DNA from: Phycomyces blakesleeanus NRRL 1555(-)
Lineage: Eukaryota > Mucoromycota > Mucoromycetes > Mucorales > Phycomycetaceae
Length of the DNA: 64,000 nt
Direction of reading: 5' to 3'
Assembly: GCF_001638985.1 (NCBI RefSeq)
Contig: NW_017265157.1
Location: 620,001 to 684,000 of the forward strand
Part shown: piece by piece, positions 20,211 through 30,112 of the stretch
How positions within the stretch are numbered: the stretch's first letter is position 1
How the letters are laid out: the number at the start of each line of letters is the position of its first letter
Program-made: the position numbers and the translations under genes
Notes under the pieces: generated by a model
The model's database searches: none
The model's input: only the letters and a program-made list of their open reading frames with translations
What the model was told of the DNA's origin: nothing

Positions 20211-22337
20211 ATGGGTCGTAAAAACGCTCGCTCTATCCTTACTTCTAAAATGGCTCGAAGAGAGGGCGGAAAATTCTGCGCCAAGTCTCCAATTATTACT
20301 ATTCATACAGAAAAGGAAGCTGGAGAAAAGGAACCTGTTGAAGATCAACCTGTAGAAGAGTACGACTGGGAGCTCTTGGATTTAGATACGGATACGATGA
20401 TTGCTGCGTACTATAATAGCTTTCTGACATGGAGACCAGACGCAGGAAAAAATTTGCGTGGAATCTACAGAGGAGACTCGAGATCATCGATTATGCGCAA
20501 CAAGAGAAAAATGAAAGAAGAGCTTGAGGCAAATAAAGACAAGAAGGTCAGAACGCTTGCTGATTTCGGTCTCTCGGTTCCTGTTGCACCAGTTTCGCCT
20601 GTAACAGAAGCATTAACTGTATACAAGCAATCAAAAGATGAGGAACTTGAAGAGATTCGTGAAGCTTATGAGAAAATCTCTGAGATGATAAAGCCTCCAG
20701 TCAGTTCAGATAGCGAGTTGGGCAAGTTTGCTTTGTTTGAAGTAAGCAAACACATTGTTGTGAAAGAGTATTTCCGACGCCTCTTGAACAATTGCAAGAA
20801 TATCAAGGCATCTGAAAAAGCAGCAGAGATTTTTTGGACAACACCTTCCAAGTACCGTGGAGAGGCTGTCCGCGGTTGGGCCAAAGAATTTCTTCAGTTT
20901 GGCAAAATTTCTGAACATCAACAGGGTAAGCATGCCAAGCGGTCTTCAATTGTAGACGATGAAGACCTTAAAAAGAAAGCAATCGTTTGGCTTCGTGCTC
21001 AAAAAGCAGAAAGACGAACTGTTGTGGATTTGAAAAAGTATCTCGATGAAATGCTTTTTCCATCATGCCTTGGTGTAAAAGGCAACGTGGCCATAAGCAC
21101 AGCATGGAAATGCATGAGAGATTGGGGGTACGTCCACCGCAAGAACAACCAGGACGTATATTACGATGGACACGAAAGACAAGACGTTGTTCAGTATCGC
21201 CATGCTTGGGCAACGCGAATGATGGGATACAAACAATGTATGTCAGACTTTACTGGGGAAGATGAAGAAATTGAGGTGACCCCTCTTCTTTTGGAGAACC
21301 AGAAGAAGCTGGTTATGGTGACCCATGACGAGTCCACCTTTTATGCCCATGATGGAAAGGTGGACATGTGGCTTGAGGAAGGTGAAAGCCACATCCGCAA
21401 AAAAGGTCAGGGAAGATCTCTGATGGTCAGCGAGTTCCAGTGTGCTTGTCATGGCACTATGCGAGTGAAGGGATGGGTCTCCCGCAGAATATTTAATGTT
21501 GGGGCAGCATATGACGGTTACTGGACAAGCGAAGACATGCTTGACCAGCTGAAGAACCATGCTATCCCTCTGTTCGAAAGCTTGCACGAGGGATGCACCG
21601 GTGTCTTTATTTTCGACCAAAGCAGCAACCACAAAGCATATGCCACAGATGCCTTGGTTGCCACCCGCATGGTTCTAAAGCCAAAGGTCGTTTCTGAAAA
21701 TGACAAGTTCATTTTCAAAGATACAACGTTTTTGAGGGATGGACGTATCATCCCTCAATCGTTTTATGAGACAGTCTTTGAAGCTGGAAGGAAAGGAAAG
21801 GGGCCGGTGGAGAAGAGACAGTTTGTTGGCGTCCAGCGGATCCTTCAGGAGCGTGGACTGTGGATGGAACTGAATCCATCCAATCTTTCTAGAAGATGGA
21901 GAATGGACTGCAATGGAGAAGGAGCAAAGAACCACTGTTGCTGTGCCCGCCACCTCTTGGCCTCTCAGCCCGACTTTTCTGGACAGAAGACAACTATTCA
22001 AGAGGTGGTGGAAGAGGCGGGTCACATATTTGAGCTGTACCCCAAGTTCCATTGTGAATGCAATTGGATCGAGCGTTACTGGGGCGCAGCCAAACGTGTG
22101 GCTCGCCTAAACTGCGATTATTCTTTCAAGTCGTTAGAAAAGAATCTCCCGTCTTTCTTGGACAGTGCCTCTCCTGTGGCTGGTTCTCCTTCCATGATCA
22201 GGAGATTTTATAAAAAGACTTGGAGATATATTGAAGCTTACAGCAAGTTTTTGGATGCTAAGGATGCTGATGCTGAGGTGAAGAAATTCACCTCAAGAAT
22301 CAGTAAATCTCACCGCAGCATTGGCATCCATGATTAA
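20211..22337 (+). CDS. DDE transposase of a large fungal DNA transposon (IS630/Tc1-mariner-like)
   Basis: Uninterrupted single-exon 708-aa frame. After a lysine-rich N-terminus comes a helix-turn-helix-like region (about 250-320, ending ISTAWKCMRDWGYVHRK). Candidate catalytic residues are D373 in THDESTFYAHDG, D469 in IFDQSSNHKAYA and E621 in CNWIERYWGAAKR. The spacing and the last motif resemble the IS630/Tc1 group, in which an N-x-I-E-x-x-W segment carries the third acidic residue. A Cys cluster (NHCCCARHLL) and FHCEC lie before it. Similar proteins are common in basidiomycete and glomeromycete genomes. The frame is intact and all three acidic residues are present, so this copy may be active. 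Inverted repeats upstream and related sequence downstream support a transposon setting. Confidence 0.85.
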   Translation: MGRKNARSILTSKMARREGGKFCAKSPIITIHTEKEAGEKEPVEDQPVEEYDWELLDLDTDTMIAAYYNSFLTWRPDAGKNLRGIYRGDSRSSIMRNKRKMKEELEANKDKKVRTLADFGLSVPVAPVSPVTEALTVYKQSKDEELEEIREAYEKISEMIKPPVSSDSELGKFALFEVSKHIVVKEYFRRLLNNCKNIKASEKAAEIFWTTPSKYRGEAVRGWAKEFLQFGKISEHQQGKHAKRSSIVDDEDLKKKAIVWLRAQKAERRTVVDLKKYLDEMLFPSCLGVKGNVAISTAWKCMRDWGYVHRKNNQDVYYDGHERQDVVQYRHAWATRMMGYKQCMSDFTGEDEEIEVTPLLLENQKKLVMVTHDESTFYAHDGKVDMWLEEGESHIRKKGQGRSLMVSEFQCACHGTMRVKGWVSRRIFNVGAAYDGYWTSEDMLDQLKNHAIPLFESLHEGCTGVFIFDQSSNHKAYATDALVATRMVLKPKVVSENDKFIFKDTTFLRDGRIIPQSFYETVFEAGRKGKGPVEKRQFVGVQRILQERGLWMELNPSNLSRRWRMDCNGEGAKNHCCCARHLLASQPDFSGQKTTIQEVVEEAGHIFELYPKFHCECNWIERYWGAAKRVARLNCDYSFKSLEKNLPSFLDSASPVAGSPSMIRRFYKKTWRYIEAYSKFLDAKDADAEVKKFTSRISKSHRSIGIHD

Positions 22338-22752
22338 AAAAAAATAAAAAAAAATAAAAATTTATAATTTATAAAATAAAATGCTGTGCCTATGTATAAG
22401 TTTCAATATTTTAGTTTTTTTTCAAAAACTAGCGGACATTTAATACTGGTTTTTGTTATCGGTGTTTTAAATGAAAAAATTGACACAAATCCTAAAATTC
22501 CTGATTTTAATAAAAATACACTATATAACATTTTTTTTTTACTGCGGCTTACCAAGAATTTAGACTTACACTCAAAAATCTGACTAAAAAAAAAAGTTTC
22601 GAACTTTTGCTGCGGACATGTGTGACTTTGTGTCTAATAAAATAAAATAAAGCGAGTATAAAAATGGATTTATTGAACAATAGCTTATAAATAATAAAAA
22701 TAATATATTATTATTATTCTTATTAACTACATCGCCTCTTTATTACGGAATC
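22338..22752. other. AT-rich flank of the transposon
   Basis: Between the transposase stop and the Rei1-like gene. It contains poly(A) tracts and two degenerate copies of the CGGAcAT core seen in the upstream inverted repeat (about 22437 and 22606). One transposon end is presumably here, but I could not place it. Confidence 0.5.
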
Positions 22753-24263
22753 ATGTCGACCATTCAACAACAACAACAACAAACTACACCTACCAGAGAG
22801 GTGATTGTACCCAAGAGCACTGTATATACCTGTTTAGCATGTCAAGTTGCTTTTCCTACTTCTGAAAGACAGAGAGCTCATTACCGTACCGAGTAAGCTT
22901 ATTAATAATCTTATTAATATTAGCATTTTCTTTAATTCTGCAACAATACTAAATATAACTTTATTAATATTATTATTTTAAAGCTGGCACAAATATAATC
23001 TTAAGCGTAAGATCGCTGAACTTGTTCCGGTCGATGCCGAGCAATTTGCTCAGAAAGTTCTTGGTAAGTTTGATGAGTAATTAACATTCTCTTGTTGCAA
23101 TTAGTTTCTTTTTTCTTATTTATTTTTATTATTTTAGCCCAACAAGCTGTTGGTCGTGAAGAGGAAGAGAGATCTGGCTTGATTTACGAATGCCCTACTT
23201 GCAAGTGAGTATCGAATGATTTAATCAATCAATCATTAATTAATAATGCATAAATTGAATGACTGAACTGAACCAAACTAAACTAAACGCTGTGGTTACT
23301 TTGATAATCTAAAAGGAAATCATACGGCTCCGAAAATTCATACCACAACCACGTCCAGTCCCGAAAGCACCAGGAAGCTGAACAAAAGGCTCTTCAGGGA
23401 GCTAGTGCATTGGCAAGAGTACAGAACGAAGGACGTCTGTTTTCTGATCATTCTGACATGGAGGATGAAGATACTCACATGACCACCAAGACCAATCAGA
23501 ATCCCGCTCTGGACTGCATGTTCTGTAACCACACCAGCAAGGACTTTGACAGCAACCTTGGTCACATGTTTAAGGACCATGGATTCTTCTTGCCCGACAA
23601 AGAGTACCTCAAAGATGTAGAAGGACTGGTAGTTTACCTAGCTTCCAAGGTCAACAATGGTATCTGCCTGTACTGTAATGGACGTGGCAAGGAATGGAAG
23701 AGTGTCGAGGCTGTCAGAGGACACATGGTGAGTAAAGAAATTAATAAGCAAAAAAAAGAAAGAAGGAAGGAATACTGATTAACAAGTGCAAAAAATAATA
23801 ATAGCACGACAAGGGACATTGTAAGATGGCTTATGATGATACCGAAGACCCAGAACAATTGCTGGCATTTTATGACTTTGGACCTTTTGATGAAGAAAGC
23901 CTGTCAGAGGCAGATCAGCAGCAAGTTGAGCAACAGGGGTCAGACGCACTCGTTCTTGCCAATGGCACACGCATTGGTCACCGTCGATTCATGAAGTTCT
24001 TTAAACAGCACCATGCCTACACTCCTCCTACTGAAGAATCAGTAAAGGCAATTGAAGGCGCAGAAGAAGAAGCCAAGCCAGAGCCAATGAACCGTAGAGA
24101 GAGACGTTCCAACCTGACGATCACTGATGGCCAAGAAGTTGCTGCTCAGAACACAGCCTGTGGAATCAAGGAGCTTGAGATTCAACAGGATTTCCAGAGA
24201 AGAATTGGCATCAAAAGTAACCTTGTGAACCGTCGCCGTGCCCGCAAACAGGTCCCCATCTAA
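22753..24263 (+). CDS. REI1: Rei1/ZNF622-like C2H2 zinc-finger protein, cytoplasmic 60S maturation factor
   Basis: Five exons: 22753-22892, 22984-23063, 23138-23204, 23316-23727 and 23805-24263, giving 385 aa. Four zinc fingers appear in the family order: CLACQVAF...H, YECPTCKKSYGS...H, LDCMFCNHTS...H and CLYCNGRGKEW...H. The fourth runs into the signature HMHDKGHCKMAYD, which is split by the last intron. The basic C-terminus (NRRERRSNLTI, then NRRRARKQVPI) also fits. Rei1 recycles export and assembly factors (Arx1/Alb1) from late pre-60S particles in the cytoplasm and probes the peptide exit tunnel. All donors are GTAAG or GTGAG. A run of six glutamines follows the start. Confidence 0.93.
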
Positions 24264-24882
24264 ACAACAAACAAACAATAAGAAAACGAACGACAACAAG
24301 AGGGGAGAAAAGAAAAGAAAAAAAAGGATTTGTTTCGTTGGAGTACATCTGCCTATCTGCTTGTCTGCTTGCTTGCTTGTCTGCTTGCTTGCTCGCTTGC
24401 TTGCTTGCATGCTAGTCTTTCTTTATCTGCTTTCCTCTTTTCTTTACACTCCACTCCATTCTGTTCCACTCAAGGAAGTCTAAGGGAGAAGGGGTACTTT
24501 TTCTTTATTTTCTTTCTTTCTTTCTTTTTCTTTTTTTTTCTTTTTGTCTACTTGATTCATGTACTTTCAAGGCCTCACACTGGAAACTTTAATGTGGTTT
24601 TATCACTTGGCTGAGTCCGGGTTCTTTCTTCCCTCCCTTTCCACGCACACACACACACAACATCACCGCCACAACCACAACCAAAACCACCTTTTTCTTC
24701 GTATCTTTATTGCTCACAACAACGACAACAACAACAACAAAAAGGATCTTTTTATGGCTTTTGATTTAAATCTTTGAAAAACAACAACTTTGTGAATTTT
24801 TTGTTTCTTTATATATTTATATATAACAAAGGGAATAAATGCAAATATTATAAAATAAATAACTTTTTTTTTGTATATTTTT

Positions 24883-24920
<38 letters not shown>

Positions 24921-25660
24921 CTCTTGCTTTATTTCTTGTAAACGACGCAAAGAAGTATTTAAAGTTTAAAAGAATAGGAGAGAACAACGAAAAATCCAAC
25001 AAAAAGAAGCCTTTAGAACGAAATCTTGTGCATACCCCCCTTTGATTGTATCTTTTCTCCCTTTATTTCACTCTATAGATTAAAGAAACCAAAAGCCGAT
25101 AATTCAACAACAGAGTATAATTATCATTATCATTATAATTATTCTTATGAAATTACATAAAATAAATAACTAATAGAAAATCATGTACCGTGTGATTTAT
25201 GTATTATTCTAAAGAAGTTGCAATTACCATTATTTGAATTTATTTTTTATAAAAGGGAAATTGTTGCTTATTTAGCACTGAAACAAATTGGATTTGATTT
25301 TTTTTTTAGAGAAAATGGAGATCAGCTATTTATTTGTCAGTTAACTTGTTCAATTATATTATATTATAATTATTTATATATAAAAACTTTAATCCCCGCT
25401 TGGTGGGAAATATATAGACACATAAGAAAGAAGAGGGGAAAACGCCCTCCCCTTTTTTTTTTATATATATAAGTGTATTTAATCGTATAATAAAAAAAAT
25501 AAATTTTGGACTCTTTTGACCACCACAGAAATTCACCAAAACTTATATATTTTTTGTGCGTCTGCTTGTGTGTGTGTGTGTGTGTATATATATATTTTGC
25601 TTTTATTTTATTGTTTTCTTTTACTCTTCTTACTATTCTTAACTTCTTTTCGTATTTGAC
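24264..25660. other. Spacer rich in pyrimidine and GT repeats
   Basis: 3' region of the Rei1-like gene with a GCTTGCTT-type repeat (about 24350-24412), CTTT runs and a (GT)n tract at about 24886-24919. It then carries the AT-rich promoter of the peptidase gene with a second GT/TA tract (about 25568-25597). No gene seen. Confidence 0.65.
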
Positions 25661-27789
25661 ATGTCTTTGATAACCAGAACTCTCTCGAGCCGTCTCAACA
25701 GATTCGCTCTGTACGAGTGCACAGCAGACCTGTCTCATCTCAGTCCTCATGAACACGTCGCGATCAAAAAACTTATTAAAGCAGGACAGCTAATCAACCA
25801 AGTCTATCTCCGTCAGGCCTGGTCCGGAAACGAGGCTCTCCAAAAGAAACTCGAGGACAATGGAAATCAAGAACTATGGACTCTATTTGAAATCTACAAA
25901 GGACCTTGGGTAAATGTTTTAATTTATTTTATTATAAAAGAAGAAAAGAAAAAAAAAAGATACTCATTGAATATTATCAAAGGCTTGTGAAGACGATGAT
26001 ACACCTTTTATTGAAGGCGTACCCAAGAGACCCGAGGGTGCCAATTTCTATCCAGAAGACATGACCAAAGCAGAGTTTGAGTCCTGGATAAACACACTGT
26101 CCGAAACAGAAAAGGCTCAGGCCAAGAGCTTCTACACCGTAGTCAAAAGACAAGGCTCTACTCTCAAGAGCGTGCCATATAGTGAGGAATACGCTGATCT
26201 TCTGGGCCCTGCAGCAGCTTACATGCGTGAGGCTGCTGATGAATTGAGTTTGGTACAGCACGCCGAGGAACCCGGGACACGCTTGGAGGATTTCTTGCGC
26301 TCGCGTGCGGATGCCTTTGTCTCAAATGACTATCTCCAATCCGAGTTAGATTGGCTGCGTCTGGGAAAAACCAACAGGCTCGAGGTGACAGCCGGACCTT
26401 ATGAGGTCTATTCGGACTCTCTCTTCAGCTACAAGAGTGCATTCGAGTTCTATGTCCATGTGCGCGATGAGGCTTCTTCGGTTCTGTTGGAGAAATTCTC
26501 GGATCTTCAATTCGTTGAGGATCGCCTGCCTGTACCTCCACAGTATCGCAACACTGAGTTGATAGCTGCTCCTATTGTTGTTGTAAACCAGTTATTTGGT
26601 GGTGGTGATGTGGCCGTAAGTATATATCTTTTTTTTAAAAAGTATCTCTCTCTGTGTATATATGTGTATACGTTGAATTTAAATCTGTTTTTTTTGTTGC
26701 TGTGGGTATTATTCTAGGTGCCAATGACAGCAGCATATAACTTACCTAACGACGAAGTGGCTATCAAGAAGGGCGGAAGCAAACTTGTATTGATTAAGAA
26801 TGTTCAAGAAGGAAAATTTGTCAATGTACTTTTGCCAATTGCCAGTCAAGCTCTTGCCCACGACCAAATGGAGTATCTTACTAGCGATGCCTTTACTACC
26901 CACATCTTACTTCATGAAGTGTGCCATTCTAATGGACCCCATCACACACTTTCTGGTGCTACTGTCCGCTCACAGCTGCAGGAATTCTATTCTGCAATCG
27001 AAGAAGCCAAGGCTGGTAAGTGCAGTGAACCAATTCATAAGATCAAACAAACCACTAGACAGGCGGATTAAAATTAACTCATGTTCAAACAACAGATATC
27101 GCTGGTCTATTCGCCGCTGCTTTACTGGTAAACCATGGTACAATTGACAATGTAACTTGTCAACAATTCTGGGTTACCTTTTTGGCGTCAGCTTTCCGTA
27201 GCATTAGATTTGGTATTCAGGAAGCACATGGATTAGGACAGGTAATAATAATAATAATAATATGTATACGATAAAAAACCAAGGATTTTCTTCTTGTATA
27301 CTAACTATAATAACAATATTATTATTGGTATTTATTAGGCTTGTCAATTCAACTATCTTTATGAAAAGGGTGGTTTCACCTGTGATGAGAGCACTGGCCG
27401 TTTCCGTGTTGATTTTGACAAAATCGAACAAGCAGTATCCGATCTGACGCGCGACATTCTTATTCTCCAGGGAGACGGTAACAAACACATTGTGGCTTCA
27501 TTTGTCAAGAGATATGGTGTGATTGATCCCAATACAAAGCTGATCCTGGATCGTATTGAGCAAGCCGGTAAGAAAGACTATAAAACTGCATATCACAGCA
27601 TAGCATAGCATAGCATAGCATAGCATAGAATAGTATAGTATAAAGGAAGGAAGGAAGAAAGGAAGGAAGGAAGGGAATTTCTTTCTTTCTTTAAAAATAA
27701 ATAAATAGCAAGTAGAATGGTTTCTCACATAATCGAACTTAGGTATTCCTGTGGATGTACGACCATTTTACCCTGCTGAAGAGTATTAG
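25661..27789 (+). CDS. Dipeptidyl-peptidase III-like zinc metallopeptidase (M49-like)
   Basis: Six exons: 25661-25909, 25983-26615, 26718-27015, 27096-27241, 27339-27567 and 27743-27789, giving 533 aa. The zinc site reads HEVCH (H360, E361, H364) followed by SNGPHH. The second motif EEAKAD (E389-D394) is split by the third intron. DPP III enzymes use HExxGH plus EEx(x)AD to hold zinc and remove dipeptides from short peptides. Here the motif is the shorter HExxH form, seen in the DPP III-like family related to the C-terminal domain of plant NUDX3. No signal peptide, so cytosolic. It is shorter than classic DPP III (about 700 aa). The substrate is uncertain. Confidence 0.85.
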
Positions 27790-28028
27790 GATTATATGAT
27801 AGTCTTGTTAAATATTTTTAACTATAAAAATAATATCGACAGTAGGAAAAGAAGAGAAGAAGAATAAAGTAAATGATATAAAGACTTTATTTTATTTTTT
27901 GGTTTCTATCATATTTATTTTATTATTTTTATTATAATTATTTTGTGAATAAACACACACACACACATATATATATAAATACAAATACAAATACAAACGA
28001 ATGCATTAATGCTAGATATCCATTTTCA
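27790..28028. other. Convergent 3' intergenic region
   Basis: AT-rich stretch of about 240 bp between the peptidase stop and the end of the minus-strand acidic protein gene. It carries CA and TA repeats. Confidence 0.6.
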
Positions 28029-29492
28029 TTACACTCCACCAAATTCTACAAGCATAGAAGTCAGTGCACGTCTTGCTGCATCGTCATCTTCATCAGCTGC
28101 GTTTGTTGTTTCGAGCAAATCGTCTTCATCTTCATCTTCATCATCCTCATCATCTTCATCTTCACTAGAGTTGTCTTCAGCATCGTCCTCAGTATCATCT
28201 TCAGTATCATCTTCAATTGATCCTGTTTCTGATGGTGTTCGTTGAATGTCTTGCTGCTTATGCCGTTTACGTGATCTTTTCTTCAATACATTATCTGGGG
28301 TATTCAATGCTGATAATGCTAATAATGATAATGCTGATAATTGTTGTCGTGGAGGTGGTGATGATGATTGTGATTGTGATGGTGATGGTGATGCTGCTGA
28401 TAATTGTTCTTGTTGTTGTGGTGGTGTATCGATGTTTACTTTGGAATTTGATACATATTCTTGTTCACAAATGGTAATAACATCTGGTTGCGCCCGAGGG
28501 TCACTGATTGAAGGTGTCCTTACAGAAACTGGCCTGCGCATCATTACGGAAGAAAGAGATTTGGGGATTTGATTGTCCATTTTATCCGTATTAAGTAATG
28601 GATTAAAATGGTCTTCGAATAGCGGTCCAATGCCTTTGATATCAGCCTCTTCGAACTCTGACATTCTTTTTAATAATACTTGAGCTTCCTTTAGGTTTGG
28701 TTTGGTTTGGTTTGGTTTGGTTTGTTTAAAATATGAACAGAAATAAAAAGAAAAGAAGAATGATTCCTGTTAGGATCGATAACCAAGTATGACGGTTATC
28801 TATATGTACAAACTCTATATGAATTGCTACTCTTCTTCTTCTTCTTCTTCTTCTCATGGTGATATATTACACACAAACAGGAATAGATAGATAGATAGAT
28901 AGATAGAGATCATTTTTTTTCCTTTGTAAATATACCTTTATCTGGTCAAGTTTATTTTCCCAATTATCATACATATGCTGTAAATATCGTTGATCCGCAA
29001 TGATTTCAGTGTGAAGTTTTCGAGACCTCTTTCTGGCATTCATTAATTAGATAATTGAAAAGAAAAACAAAAGCAACAACAATGAAGGAAGCAAAGTAAT
29101 GATTTTTCAATCTTTCTTTGATTTGCTTGTCTTCCTTCTTCTTCTTCTTTGTCTTGGTATTATATATTACTTATGTTTTTGACTTACGCTTCTAATGGTA
29201 TTGTAGAATGATAAACTGCACTGTCAAGTTTACGTCTTTCACGATTTTTCAAAGCGGGAGGTGTAAATAAGGGCAGTTTGGAATTATATCCAATGTTTCT
29301 TGTTGAATTTATGTGTGATCTATTGACATATTGTTTGGTGGCAAGTGGTTTTGGCAAAGAATCTGAAACAGTGATTGACGATGATTCTTGTTGATCGAGC
29401 GTTAATGTTGATGAATTGCTAGGCTTTGATGGTAATGCAAGTTGAGAAAATGTCTCATCATAAACTCGCTTTTGTGATGAGTTTGTTTGCAT
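28029..29492 (-). CDS. Unrecognised acidic, probably nuclear protein
   Basis: Three exons on the minus strand: 29492-29188, 29032-28936 and 28688-28029, giving 353 aa in frame. Residues about 80-105 are basic and aromatic (GYNSKLPLFTPPALKNRERR). Exon 2 encodes a charged helical stretch (LHTEIIADQRYLQHMYDNWE) that runs into QIKEAQVLLKRMSEFEEADI, probably a coiled coil. The second half is low complexity: Gln/Ser/Pro runs, then a basic patch (KKRSRKRHKQQ) that could be a nuclear signal, then a long Asp/Glu tract. The pattern suits a chromatin-associated subunit, but I recognise no family. The second intron carries TTTGG, TTC and TAGA microsatellites. It is divergent from the kinase gene. Confidence 0.7.
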
Positions 29493-30112
29493 TGACAAAT
29501 ATATATATTTGTGTGTGTGTGTGTGTGTAAAGAGAGAGAGAGAAAGGTATGAAAGAAAAAAAAGGACTTACTATGGATGGACAAAATTTGTGACTTGTAC
29601 GTTAAGCATGAAAAGAAAGTTGTGAAAAGAGAAGAGAGAAAGAAAAAGAGCAGAAAAAATAATAATAAAGCTGGTTTGTATCATGATCAAGAAGCATGCT
29701 CTATGTGTTTGTGTATTGTATATTCACGATATTATTGGCAATGCAGATATGTCTTATTTTGTCTGATTTTTCTCTTATTGGATATTTTCTATTGGTAGCA
29801 GTAGGATCAAGTTATGTATAATTCTACAGTGTACGTATGTATTATTTTGTATTGTATTGTGTGAGTGAGTGAGTGAGTGAGTCAGTGAGTGTGTGAGTGT
29901 GTGGGAGTAACTTCAGCTTAGACCAAAGTAATGCAAATAGTCTTAATTATAAACACCAAATTCTTTGATAATAATTTTGATGCAGGCCAATGTCGTTTGA
30001 TATGCTCCACATAAAAGAAGTTCGTCTTTACATAGCCGCTCTTTCTTCTTAAAGAATACTTTCCTTATTTTCTTTTTTACTACCCCAAGCCCTGTCACCT
30101 TCGCCATTCCGA
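29493..30112. other. Divergent promoter region
   Basis: About 620 bp between the starts of the acidic protein (minus) and the kinase (plus), with a GT tract (about 29512-29528) and a GTGA/GAGT repeat (about 29862-29905). No coding sequence that I can support. Confidence 0.6.
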
